From the NCBI RefSeq assembly GCF_900116045.1, contig NZ_LT630450.1:148501-212500 (forward strand): a stretch of 64,000 bases of DNA, read 5' to 3'. Positions 23,171-31,447 of the stretch are shown here, piece after piece; position 1 is the stretch's first letter; every line of letters starts with the position of its first letter. Source of the stretch: Desulfovibrio piger (GTDB lineage: Bacteria; Desulfobacterota; Desulfovibrionia; Desulfovibrionales; Desulfovibrionaceae). Below the pieces are notes generated by a model. That model ran no database searches, was not told the origin of the DNA, and saw only the letters and a program-made list of their open reading frames with translations. A program made the position numbers and the translations under genes.

Positions 23171-23360
23171 ACATATCACCCCTCGCGCCGGACTGGTGGT
23201 GCGGCGGCCCGATACGGGCGAGATCCTGCCGCCCGCCGGGGCCGTGGTTCCCTGGGGACCGCATCGTGCCTACTGGCTGCGCCGCCGGAAGGACGGCGAC
23301 GTGAGCATAACCCATACGGCGGTCCCTGTCCGGCCCGCCGATGACAGGGAGGAAGGATAA
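23163..23360 (+). CDS. DUF2635 family protein (Mu gp38-like)
   Basis: The 65-residue protein has the short DUF2635 pattern LVVRRPDTGEILPPAGAVVP ... YWLRRRKDGDVSI. It stands directly before the sheath gene, as gp38 does in Mu, and the sheath start shares its stop. Function is unknown, perhaps a tail accessory. AAGGAGGACC precedes the ATG. Confidence 0.8.
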   Translation: MCRHITPRAGLVVRRPDTGEILPPAGAVVPWGPHRAYWLRRRKDGDVSITHTAVPVRPADDREEG

Positions 23361-24835
23361 TGGCTGTCTCGTTCAATGCCATCCCCGCGGATATCCGCGT
23401 GCCGCTCACCTATATCGAGTTCGACAACTCCGGAGCCGTGTCCGGCACGCCGGTCATGGAGTGGCGCGTCCTGCTGCTGGGACAGGCCGAAGCCGACTGC
23501 GCGGGCGAGCTGCTCAAACCCGTGCTGATGAACACCGCGGACCAGGCGGCCCGCCTGTGGGGCCAGGGCAGCCAGATCGCGGACATGGTGCGCTATGCCA
23601 AGCGCAACAGCACCATGCTGGAGATCTGGGCCATGGCCGTGCCGGACGATGAATCCGCTGTGGCCGCTACCGGCGAAGTGACCCTGTCCGGCAAATGTAC
23701 GGCCACGGGCGTGCTGTGCCTTTATGTGGGCGGCAGGCGCGTGCGTGTGCAGGCCGTAGGCGGTGAAGAGCTGGCCGCCACCGTGGAACGCGTGGTGCAG
23801 GCCGTCAATGCCGACGGCGAGTTGCCCGTCACCGCCGCGGTCAAGGACGCCTCGCCCGGTGTGCTGACCCTGACATGCAAATGGAAGGGCGCCACGGGCA
23901 ACGACATCGACCTGGCCGTCAACCTGTCCACGGACGACAGCTTCCCTGCGGGCCTTACCGCTTCCTGCGGCAAAATGGCCTCGGGCGCGGCTGACCCGGA
24001 CATGGAAAGCATCATCGCCGCCATGGGCGATACCTGGTGGAAGGCGCTGGTGCTGCCCTGGAACCAGAAGGACGGCCGTGTGCTGCTGGAAGAATGGCTG
24101 GACGCGCAGTTCGGCCCCCTGCGCCAGCAGGAATGCCAGGCTTTTCTGGCCTATCGCGGCACCCTGTCCGAGACCTCCACCTACGGCAATGCCGGGAACT
24201 CGCAGCTGGTGAGCTGCATGGGCATCGGCTCCATCCCCACCTCGCCCTGGAACGTGGCCGCCGCCTATGCCCTGCAGGCCGCGACCTCGCTGGCCAATGA
24301 CCCGGCGCGGCCCCTGCAGACCCTTGAGCTTGTGGGCGTCATGGCGCCGCCCCGGGAAAAACGCTGGAGCATGGAAGAGCGCAATATCCTGCTTTATGAC
24401 GGCATCGCCACCTATCGCATCGCCAGCGACGATACGGTGCAGATTGAACGTGAAGTGACCATGTACCAGACCAATGCCTGGGGCTCGCCCGATCCCTCGT
24501 ATCTTGACGTGCAGACCGTGGCCACCCTGGGCTACTGGCGCTATGCCGTCAACGCCCGCATCCAGCAGAAGTTCCCGCGCCACAAGCTGGCTGACGACGG
24601 TACGGCCTACGGGCCGGGCAATGCCGTGGTCACGCCCTCGGTCATCCGGGCGGAACTCATCGCCCTGATGCGCGAGCTGGAAGAAAAGGGCCTGGTGGAG
24701 AACGTGGAGACCTTCAAGGAACAGCTCATCGTGGAACGCAATGCGGACGACCGCAACCGCGTGGACGTGCTGGCCCCGCCGGATCTGGTCAACCAGTTCC
24801 GCATCTTCGCCTGCCTGACCCGCTTTGTCCTGTAA
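23360..24835 (+). CDS. Contractile tail sheath protein (Mu gpL-like)
   Basis: The 491-residue protein belongs to the Myoviridae sheath family. Recognisable parts are the N-terminal FNAIPADIRVPLTYIEFDNS, the central ELVGVMAPPREKRWSMEERN, the ILLYDGIATYRI strand, and the C-terminal tube-facing domain (VNARIQQKFPRHKLADDGTA). The sheath contracts to drive the tube through the cell envelope. GGAAGGATA lies upstream of the start. Confidence 0.93.
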   Translation: MAVSFNAIPADIRVPLTYIEFDNSGAVSGTPVMEWRVLLLGQAEADCAGELLKPVLMNTADQAARLWGQGSQIADMVRYAKRNSTMLEIWAMAVPDDESAVAATGEVTLSGKCTATGVLCLYVGGRRVRVQAVGGEELAATVERVVQAVNADGELPVTAAVKDASPGVLTLTCKWKGATGNDIDLAVNLSTDDSFPAGLTASCGKMASGAADPDMESIIAAMGDTWWKALVLPWNQKDGRVLLEEWLDAQFGPLRQQECQAFLAYRGTLSETSTYGNAGNSQLVSCMGIGSIPTSPWNVAAAYALQAATSLANDPARPLQTLELVGVMAPPREKRWSMEERNILLYDGIATYRIASDDTVQIEREVTMYQTNAWGSPDPSYLDVQTVATLGYWRYAVNARIQQKFPRHKLADDGTAYGPGNAVVTPSVIRAELIALMRELEEKGLVENVETFKEQLIVERNADDRNRVDVLAPPDLVNQFRIFACLTRFVL

Positions 24836-24847
24836 GGAGGGACGCAT

Positions 24848-25072
24848 ATGACCGTCAAAGAACTTATGGAAAAACTGGCCGGACTGCCGCCGGACATGCC
24901 CGTCATGTACGACGACAAGACCACCTTCGGCCTGGATCTGGCCGCGGTTTCCGAGGTGTGTATCGGGCTGGATGACGAAAATCTGGAAGTGCTCGTCATT
25001 CACGCCGAGGGCGGCCATCCCGGCGCCACCCTGGACGAGATCCACCGGCGTGAAGCCGGGGGAAAGGAGTAA
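24848..25072 (+). CDS. Small protein between sheath and tube
   Basis: A 74-residue acidic protein, MTVKELMEKLAGLPPDMPVM at its start, resembling small phage proteins with a TVKEL-x-PPD-x-PV start that have no known function. It is well placed, with a strong AAGGAGGGACGC ribosome site, between the sheath and tube genes. It may be a tail accessory or regulator; nothing more is visible. Confidence 0.7.
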   Translation: MTVKELMEKLAGLPPDMPVMYDDKTTFGLDLAAVSEVCIGLDDENLEVLVIHAEGGHPGATLDEIHRREAGGKE

Positions 25073-25075
25073 GCC

Positions 25076-25432
25076 ATGCCGCAGATCACAGGCAAGGCCG
25101 TCATCCGTGTGGACGGCGAGGAATGGCGCACCGAAGACGGTGCCAAGCTGAACCCCGGCGGCGTCACGCGCGAGGCCAAAGTGGGCGGCGGCAAAGTGCA
25201 TGGTTTTGCCGAAAAGACCAAGGAACCGGAACTGGAGTGTTCCGTCTATCACACCCGGGATACGGACCTGACGGCCATCAATGCCATCAGGGACGCCACC
25301 GTGGTCTATGAGTCCGATACCGGAGACCGGTACGTCCTGCGCAGCGCCTTTGTGACCGAACAGGGCGAACTGGACGCGGAAAACGGCACCATCAACGTCA
25401 AATTCAGCGCCATCTCGTGCGAAAGGATCTAG
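25076..25432 (+). CDS. Tail tube protein (Mu gpM-like)
   Basis: The 118-residue protein has the Mu tube family pattern: GKAVIRVDGEEWRTEDGAKL at the start, then FAEKTKEPELECSVYHTRDT and a C-terminal INVKFSAISCERI strand. Rings of this protein form the rigid inner tail tube. It lies after the sheath, as expected. Confidence 0.9.
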   Translation: MPQITGKAVIRVDGEEWRTEDGAKLNPGGVTREAKVGGGKVHGFAEKTKEPELECSVYHTRDTDLTAINAIRDATVVYESDTGDRYVLRSAFVTEQGELDAENGTINVKFSAISCERI

Positions 25433-25434
25433 CC

Positions 25435-25929
25435 ATGACCCAACCCGCTCTGAAGGATTTTACCCCTGTGGACGGTATTACCGTGGCCGAAGGCGGCCAG
25501 GTGCGCGTCGAGCTTGAAGACGGCCTTGTGGTGGGCTCTGCCACCTACACGGCGGCCGTGCTGCGCCAGCTCAATGCCGGGGCCGTGCTGGCCGCGGCCG
25601 AAGCCGCGGAACGCCTGGTCTCCACGGCTACGGGCCTGGAGCTTGTTTCCTCCCCGGCTCGCATGGGGGCGGAATTGCTGCGCCGTCAGATCGCACGTCT
25701 GGAGGACGATAACGGCGGCAAGTTCGATGGGCCGCTCTCCCTGGAACATCTGGGCAAAGCCTCGGCCCGAGATCTGGACAGCCTTAACTTTGCCGCCCGC
25801 CTGTTGGATCAGGGAGCGGAAAAAAGCCTGGAAGGAGTAGCCGGCCGGGGGCGAAATGCTGCCGGTAGCGACCAGTCTCGAGATGCTGCTGGCCCGGCTG
25901 GCCAGCCGGGCGGGGCTGCCGGTGAATGA
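25435..25929 (+). CDS. Tail assembly chaperone (Mu gp41-like), zero-frame product
   Basis: The 164-residue zero-frame product resembles the Mu gp41 tail assembly chaperone: FTPVDGITVAEGGQVRVELE, AERLVSTATGLELV, LRRQIARLEDDNGGKFDGPL. Such proteins coat the tape measure during tail building. The last about 27 codons (after CGG GGG CGA) become Gly/Ala/Gln-rich and unlike folded protein, which suggests the biologically important extension is in the shifted frame. See the frameshift entry at 25847. Confidence 0.85.
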   Translation: MTQPALKDFTPVDGITVAEGGQVRVELEDGLVVGSATYTAAVLRQLNAGAVLAAAEAAERLVSTATGLELVSSPARMGAELLRRQIARLEDDNGGKFDGPLSLEHLGKASARDLDSLNFAARLLDQGAEKSLEGVAGRGRNAAGSDQSRDAAGPAGQPGGAAGE

Positions 25930-25984
25930 GGGGGCGTCCTGGCCGCTCCAGAGGCTCCTCCGTTTTTTGCACTATGTGAAATAG
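25847..25984 (+). other. Programmed -2 frameshift extension of the tail chaperone
   Basis: GGGGGCGA (25847-25854) is the slippery sequence reported for the -2 shift in phage Mu gp41. Reading on from GGG GGC in the shifted frame gives 44 protein-like residues beginning GEMLPVATSLEMLLARLASR and ending HYVK, then TAG at 25984, ten bases before the tape measure start. The fused product (from 25435) would be the longer GT-type chaperone. An independent start at ATG 25856 is possible but has no well-spaced ribosome site. Confidence 0.75.
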
Positions 25985-25993
25985 GATTGCATC

Positions 25994-27985
25994 GTGGCGA
26001 ACCTGCGCACCTCCTTCACGCTTGATCTTGGCGGTAATCTCATTACCCGGGCCAAGGCCTTTTCTGCATCCATATCGGGCATGGCCCGGCAGATACGTTC
26101 CAGTCTGGGGGGCCTCAATGGTGTGGCCGCCCAGGCCGGGAAAGGTCTTGAGGCCCTGACCGGGCGCTATGCCGCGGGCTTGGCCGGACTGGGCGTCAGC
26201 TACAAGGCGGCCCAGGCTGTCATGGACAGCGCCCGTCTGGACAAGGGCCTGATGCGTACCAGCCAGACCATGGGCCTGACCGCACAGCAGGCGGTCGATG
26301 CCCGGCGCGAACTCTTCGCCATGGCACAGCGAACGGGTCAACCCATCGAAAAGCTCAAGGCCGGCTTGGATGACCTGGGGGCCTCGGGGATGGAGTATGC
26401 GCAGGCCTTGGAATCCATCAAGGCCATCAACCCTGCTATGGCCGTCACCGGGGCCAGCGGCGAACAGCTGGCCAGTGCCCTGAGTGTGGTGGGGGAAAGC
26501 TTCAAGTTTGATCTGTCCAAGGCCGGTGTAGCCGTCAAGCTGCTGGACCAGATGACCGTGGCCGGACGTCTGGGCAAGGCGGAGCTGGAAGATCTTTCCT
26601 CCATCGTTTCCCGCGTGGGGGTCAACGCCAAGAGCGCCGGATTGAGCTACACCCAGAGCTTGGCCTTCATCGAGCAGCTTTCCCAGATGGAGAAAGAGCC
26701 GGAGCGCCTGGCCACGCTGGTGGACTCCACGCTGCGTCTGTTCACCAACCAGAACTACCTGAAGGAAGCTGCCAAGGTCACGGGCGTCAAATTCTATGAT
26801 GCCAAAGGCGAACGGCGGGCCGCCTTCGATGTTTTGCGGGATATCGCCAAGAAGTACCAGAAGTTCAAGACCGATGCCGAACGGGACAAGGCCTTTTCCC
26901 AGGCCTTCGCCAAGACGGACCTAGATACCCAGCGGGGCTTGCGTTACCTGTTCAGCGCCGGTGTGCTAGACAATCTGGACAAGCTCAACGCGGAGATCGA
27001 GGGCGCATCCGGCACCATCGCCCGCGACCTGCCGGACGCCATCAACAACAGTGTGGACCAGGTGGGACGCCTGAAGGCGGCGCTTTCCCAGGCCGCTGAT
27101 GACTTCGCCAGGCCCTTCAATGAGGCCATCGCAAGCGGCATCGCCATGCTCCTGGACGACAAAGGCCTGTCCGGCAAGCAACTGCTGGGCGGTGCGGCCG
27201 CTGCGGGCGTGGCCGGATATGGCGCCCTCAAGCTGGCGGGCATGGGCCTTTCCCGCCTGGGCAGCAAGGCGGCCGGCGGGCTTGTCTCCACCGTGGCCCG
27301 GCAGGCTGGGCTTGCCGGGCTCAAGCTGCCGCTGCCCGTCTATGTGGTCAACAAACAGATGAGCCTTACCCGTGAGGCCATGCTGGGCCAATCGGGTGGC
27401 GCTCCCGCAGCTCCGGGGGCTCCAGGCGGAAAAAAGGCCGGCAAGGGCAAAACGGTCTCCGGGGCACAGCTTGACGGGGCCAAAAGCGCGGGCCGGGGCG
27501 CGGCTGTGCTGACTGCGGCCGCGACAGTGGCACCGGTCCTTTTTGATTCCGATGCCACCATGGCTCAAAAGGTCGACGCCGCTACGGACGCGGCCGGCGG
27601 CCTTGCCGGTGGTTGGGCGGGCACGGCGGCCGGCGCCAAGGCGGGTGCGTTCCTTGGCGGTTTTCTCGGACCTTTCGGCGCTGCCGCCGGTGGTGTCGTG
27701 GGAGGTGTGGCCGGGGGCATCTTGGGCTCGGAGCTTGGACAAAGCCTAGTCTCCACCGTCAAAAACTGGCTCGGCGTTGGGGAAGGTGAAAACCCGGCCC
27801 TGCAGAAAACGATGCAGACTTTCTTGACCTCCATGCAGCAGGTCGTCGCCGCCATCCCCACGGGCGGCATCGCTGTGGACGTCAACGTGACGGGCAATGC
27901 CCAGGCCGCCATCCGGTCCAGTAACGGCAATATCGACAGCGGCCTGTCCTATTCCCGGCAGATAGCCGACGAGATGATGGAGTAA
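25994..27985 (+). CDS. Tail tape measure protein
   Basis: The 663-residue protein has the tape measure layout: an N-terminal helical domain (LRTSFTLDLGGNLITRAKAF), a TP901-like conserved core (SQTMGLTAQQAVDARRELFA, LEDLSSIVSRVGVNAKSAGL), then long helical and glycine/alanine-rich hydrophobic stretches (about 535-595) that could insert into the host membrane. Its length sets tail length. The start is GTG 25994 with AGGA upstream. Confidence 0.9.
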   Translation: MANLRTSFTLDLGGNLITRAKAFSASISGMARQIRSSLGGLNGVAAQAGKGLEALTGRYAAGLAGLGVSYKAAQAVMDSARLDKGLMRTSQTMGLTAQQAVDARRELFAMAQRTGQPIEKLKAGLDDLGASGMEYAQALESIKAINPAMAVTGASGEQLASALSVVGESFKFDLSKAGVAVKLLDQMTVAGRLGKAELEDLSSIVSRVGVNAKSAGLSYTQSLAFIEQLSQMEKEPERLATLVDSTLRLFTNQNYLKEAAKVTGVKFYDAKGERRAAFDVLRDIAKKYQKFKTDAERDKAFSQAFAKTDLDTQRGLRYLFSAGVLDNLDKLNAEIEGASGTIARDLPDAINNSVDQVGRLKAALSQAADDFARPFNEAIASGIAMLLDDKGLSGKQLLGGAAAAGVAGYGALKLAGMGLSRLGSKAAGGLVSTVARQAGLAGLKLPLPVYVVNKQMSLTREAMLGQSGGAPAAPGAPGGKKAGKGKTVSGAQLDGAKSAGRGAAVLTAAATVAPVLFDSDATMAQKVDAATDAAGGLAGGWAGTAAGAKAGAFLGGFLGPFGAAAGGVVGGVAGGILGSELGQSLVSTVKNWLGVGEGENPALQKTMQTFLTSMQQVVAAIPTGGIAVDVNVTGNAQAAIRSSNGNIDSGLSYSRQIADEMME

Positions 27986-27988
27986 GCC

Positions 27989-29170
27989 ATGCGTGCCCGC
28001 AGCTTTTTCAGCAACCTGCGCGAGGCCTCCTTCCGGGGCGCCCGTTTCGAGGTGGACGATGTGGAAGCCTCGGGCGGTCGCCGTGTGGTGCTGCACGAGT
28101 ACCCGTTGCGGGATACGCCCTACAGTGAGGACCTGGGCCGCCGGGCGCGGGAGTTTTCGGTGCGCGGCTACATCATCCAGGGCCGCACGTATGACTACGC
28201 CTCGGCCCGGGCGGACGTGCTCAAGGCCCTGGAAGCCTACGGCCCCGGCGAGCTGGTGCATCCCTGGCATGGCGAGGTCAGTGTGGTGGTGGACGACTAC
28301 CGCCTGCGCGAGAGCATGGAGCGCGGGGGGCTGCTTGAACTGGATATCCGCTTTCGGGAAGCCGGACAGCTCGCGAACCCCACCTCATCCGCCGATACGG
28401 CCAAGGGGGTCGCTTCGGCCGCCTCCAGTGTCCGGCAAGCCCTGAAGAACAGTTTTTTATCCGCCTTCGCGCTCGCCCTGGACGAGATCGACAAAGCTGT
28501 CACGGCGCTCAATGACGCGGCAAGCCTTGCCATGGAATACCTGGGCCTGCCCCAAAGCCTTATTGCGGAAGGGCTTGCCTATGTTCAAAGCCTGATCTCC
28601 ACGCCCGCGGCCTTCTTCAATGCCCTGGTGGGGCTCTTCGGGGGGCTGCTCGGCAATGAGAGCGGGGAAAAAGCCCTGGCTGCTCCCGTGCCGGATGCGT
28701 CCTTCAGCATCGCATCCGGGGAAGGCACCGCGCCGCTGGAAAGTATCCTGGGCGGCAGTGCTTCCATCACCACCGAAGCCGAGCGCGTGATCCGCGATAC
28801 CGTCGCCCAGGTAGTGGTCATAGAGGCCGCCGCATCCACGGCCCACGCGGAGTACGCCACGGCCGACGACGCTCTGGCGGATCGGGATGCCGTGGTGGAA
28901 GGCCTGGATACCATCGAGCCGGCGGCTGATGATGCCGTCTTTCTGGGGCTTGCCGAGCTGCGCCGGGCCGTAGTGACGGACCTGACCACACGCGGCGCGG
29001 AGCTGCCGCGCGTGCGTGCCGTGACCCTGCCGGGCACCGTGCCCGCGCTGGTGGCCGCCTACCGCATCCATGCGGATGCCGGGCGTGCCGATGAGATCGT
29101 GTCCCGTAACCGCATCCGCCATCCCGGCCGCGTACCGGGCGGCACCCCGCTGGAGGTCTTGAGTGAGTAG
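27989..29170 (+). CDS. Mu gpN-like baseplate/tail protein (DNA circularisation N-terminal family)
   Basis: The 393-residue protein begins with the gpN/DNA_circ_N pattern: LREASFRGARFEVDDVEASG, VLHEYPLRDTPYSEDLGR, and FSVRGYIIQGRTYDYASARA. The family name comes from Mu N, which is in fact a tail/baseplate component. The C-terminal part is helical and alanine-rich. It is followed with an eight-base overlap by the gpP-like gene. Confidence 0.88.
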   Translation: MRARSFFSNLREASFRGARFEVDDVEASGGRRVVLHEYPLRDTPYSEDLGRRAREFSVRGYIIQGRTYDYASARADVLKALEAYGPGELVHPWHGEVSVVVDDYRLRESMERGGLLELDIRFREAGQLANPTSSADTAKGVASAASSVRQALKNSFLSAFALALDEIDKAVTALNDAASLAMEYLGLPQSLIAEGLAYVQSLISTPAAFFNALVGLFGGLLGNESGEKALAAPVPDASFSIASGEGTAPLESILGGSASITTEAERVIRDTVAQVVVIEAAASTAHAEYATADDALADRDAVVEGLDTIEPAADDAVFLGLAELRRAVVTDLTTRGAELPRVRAVTLPGTVPALVAAYRIHADAGRADEIVSRNRIRHPGRVPGGTPLEVLSE

Positions 29171-30230
29171 CCGCAAGCCCGACATTATCCTGGAGGTGGA
29201 CGGCCGGCGTTACGGCGGCTGGAAATCCATAGATATCAGCCGGGGCCTGGAGCAGTGCGCCGGGACCTTCAGGTTGTCCGTCACCGACCGCTGGCCGCAG
29301 CAAAATGAACCGCGCGGCATCAAGGCCGGGGCCGCCTGCCGTGTGACCATCGACGGCCGGGCCGTCATCACGGGCTATGTGGATGATGTGGAAGTCTCCT
29401 GGAGCGCCACCTCCCACGAGTATCGCGTCTCCGGACGAGACAAAACGGCGGATCTTGTGGACTGCTGCCCGCCCTCCCTGCAACTCAAGGGCGCGGACCT
29501 GCCCGCGCTGGCCCGCCGCTGGGCCGGACTGTTCGGCATCGAGGTCATGGTGGAAGCGGAATGCAACAAGGCCGTACCCGGTTTCAAGACCGAAGAAGGC
29601 GAGACCTGTTTCGAGATGCTGGAACGGCTGGCGCGGGCCAATGCCGTCATGCTCACCAGCGACGGCGACGGCCGTCTGGTCATCACCCGCGCCGGCACAC
29701 ACAAGGCGGCCGCCGCTTTGCAGATGGGCGGCAATCTGCTGCGCCTTGCTCTGTCCTCCAGCATGAAGGATCGCTTTTCGGAAGTTACTGTCAAAGGCCA
29801 GTCCGCCGGTTCCGATACCTGGGACGGCCCCGGCAATGCCCAGGCCAAGGGGACGGCCACCGATCCCAACGTGCCCCGCTACCGCCCCCTGACCGTCATC
29901 GCGGAACAGGAGGAGTTCGGCAGCGCCACCACCCGCGCCCGCCACGAAGTTGCCGTGCGCTACGGCAAGGGGCATCAGGCCCGGGCGCTGGTCAACGGCT
30001 GGTATGCGGGGACGGAGCTCTGGCAGCCCAATCGTCTGGCCGACATCCTGGACAGCAGCGGGCAGGCCATGGCCACCTGGCTCATCGTCAATGTGAGCTG
30101 GCACATGGACGACCGGGGCTGCCTTACGGAACTTTCCCTGTCCCCCAAGGAAGCCTATGAACTGCTGCCCGAGATGCCCAAAGGGGCAAAGGGCAAAAAA
30201 GGCAAGGAGGCCTCGTTATGGCTGCAATGA
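29163..30230 (+). CDS. Baseplate hub protein (Mu gpP/gp44-like)
   Basis: The 355-residue protein resembles Mu gp44 (P), the hub that links tube and spike: ILEVDGRRYGGWKSIDISRG, ITGYVDDVEVSWSATSHEYR, VSGRDKTADLVDC near the end of the first domain. A lysine-rich tail (KGAKGKKGKE) precedes the stop. GTG 29163 overlaps the previous gene; the gene overlaps gp45 by 13 bases. Confidence 0.88.
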   Translation: MSSRKPDIILEVDGRRYGGWKSIDISRGLEQCAGTFRLSVTDRWPQQNEPRGIKAGAACRVTIDGRAVITGYVDDVEVSWSATSHEYRVSGRDKTADLVDCCPPSLQLKGADLPALARRWAGLFGIEVMVEAECNKAVPGFKTEEGETCFEMLERLARANAVMLTSDGDGRLVITRAGTHKAAAALQMGGNLLRLALSSSMKDRFSEVTVKGQSAGSDTWDGPGNAQAKGTATDPNVPRYRPLTVIAEQEEFGSATTRARHEVAVRYGKGHQARALVNGWYAGTELWQPNRLADILDSSGQAMATWLIVNVSWHMDDRGCLTELSLSPKEAYELLPEMPKGAKGKKGKEASLWLQ

Positions 30231-30865
30231 TCCCCGGGCGCCTCCTGCGCTCCCTGCAACGGCGCATGGCCACCCTGGTTGGCCGTGCCGTGCTATTGGC
30301 CGTCAATTCCGGGACAGGCCTGCAAAGCGTGCAGGTGAGCATCTTGGCCGACGAGGTCATGGACGGAGTGGAACATATGGAGCCGTATGGCTTCACCTCC
30401 AACCCCCTGCCGGGCGCGGAAGGTGTGGTCCTCAATGTGGCCGGACAGCGCGGCGCCTGCGTGGGCGTGAACTTCGGCAACCGCGGCGTGCGTGTGGCCG
30501 GTCTCAAGAGCGGCGAGGTCTGCATCTATACCGACGAGGGCGACAAAATCACCCTCAAACGGGACCGGCATATTGAGATCGAGACCTTGCATCTGACCAT
30601 CCATGCCCAAGAGGATGCCACGGTGGAAACGAAGACCTACACGGTCAAAGCCTCGCAGAGCGTCAGCTATGAGACGCCGTCCTTTGGCCTTGGCGGAGGA
30701 TCGGGCGGCTGCACGGCGGATATTGCTGCCGACATGGCCATCACCGGCAATACCACGCAACAGGGCACTATCACCGCCAGCGGCGATGTGACGGCCGAAG
30801 GCATCTCCACCGCCCACCACACCCATCCCGGCGATTCCGGCGGCACCACGGGGGCGCCGCAATGA
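30218..30865 (+). CDS. Baseplate spike protein (Mu gp45-like)
   Basis: The 215-residue protein belongs to the Mu gp45 family: an N-terminal OB-like domain (QSVQVSILADEVMDGVEHME, EGVVLNVAGQRGACVGVNFG) and a C-terminal repetitive beta-helix ending HTHPGDSGG. The HTHP cluster would bind a metal at the trimer tip that pierces the outer membrane. Confidence 0.9.
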   Translation: MAAMIPGRLLRSLQRRMATLVGRAVLLAVNSGTGLQSVQVSILADEVMDGVEHMEPYGFTSNPLPGAEGVVLNVAGQRGACVGVNFGNRGVRVAGLKSGEVCIYTDEGDKITLKRDRHIEIETLHLTIHAQEDATVETKTYTVKASQSVSYETPSFGLGGGSGGCTADIAADMAITGNTTQQGTITASGDVTAEGISTAHHTHPGDSGGTTGAPQ

Positions 30866-31350
30866 TGCGCGTCAATGACCTGGCTCTGCTGCCTCCTGCT
30901 CCTCTGGACGTGGCCGGGCCGGATTGCGGCATGGAGGCCGGGGATCTAGTGGCCGAAGACAGCTTGCGCACGGCCGTCATCCTGTCCCTGTTCCTGGACA
31001 GGAGGGCAAACGATGACGACATCCTACCCAATGGCAGCGATGACAGGCGCGGCTGGTGGGCAGACACCGTGGCACCCATGACCGACTACGGCATCGGCGG
31101 AGGCAGCGCCTCCGGGGACCGTATCGGTTCCCGTCTCTGGCTGCTTTCCCGTGAAAAGCAGCTTGCCGGCGTACTGGAAAGGGCGCGGCACTATGCTGAA
31201 GAAGCCCTCGCCTGGCTGGTGGAAGACGGTGTGGCCACAGCTGTCAGCGTCACGGCCTCCAGCCCTAGGTCTGGCTGGCTTGCGCTTGAGGTGACGATCA
31301 CCTTGCCCGACACCAGCGAATACCGGGAAACATTTCCTCTGTCCGTCTGA
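30862..31350 (+). CDS. Baseplate protein (Mu gp46-like)
   Basis: The 162-residue protein fits the gp46 family (gp25-like wedge): SLRTAVILSLFLDRRANDDD, RRGWWADTVAPM, GSRLWLLSREKQLAGVLERA. It is part of the baseplate wedge. It ends 31 bases before a terminator and the second late promoter candidate, so it closes an operon. Confidence 0.88.
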   Translation: MMRVNDLALLPPAPLDVAGPDCGMEAGDLVAEDSLRTAVILSLFLDRRANDDDILPNGSDDRRGWWADTVAPMTDYGIGGGSASGDRIGSRLWLLSREKQLAGVLERARHYAEEALAWLVEDGVATAVSVTASSPRSGWLALEVTITLPDTSEYRETFPLSV

Positions 31351-31380
31351 AGCCTCCCGCGTCGCAACGACTGAAGCATG

Positions 31381-31404
31381 GCCCGGTTTTTACCGGGCTT
31401 TTTT
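31381..31404 (+). terminator. Rho-independent terminator before second late promoter
   Basis: The stem GCCCGG/CCGGGC with loop TTTTTA is followed by six T residues. It ends the capsid-tail operon that begins at 19171. Confidence 0.85.
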
Positions 31405-31447
31405 GTGAGAATCCTCACCAGATTTTTACAGACGCTCCGGGCATGAT
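31405..31447 (+). promoter_or_regulatory. Candidate activator-dependent late promoter (copy 2)
   Basis: The dyad GTGAGAATCCTCAC (31405-31418) plus CAGATTT is identical to copy 1, and CATGAT (31442-31447) follows at the same 23-base distance. It drives the baseplate-wedge/tail-fibre genes. Start codons of gp47 lie one base (GTG) or seven bases (ATG) after the hexamer, so the transcript leader would be extremely short or absent. Confidence 0.65.
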
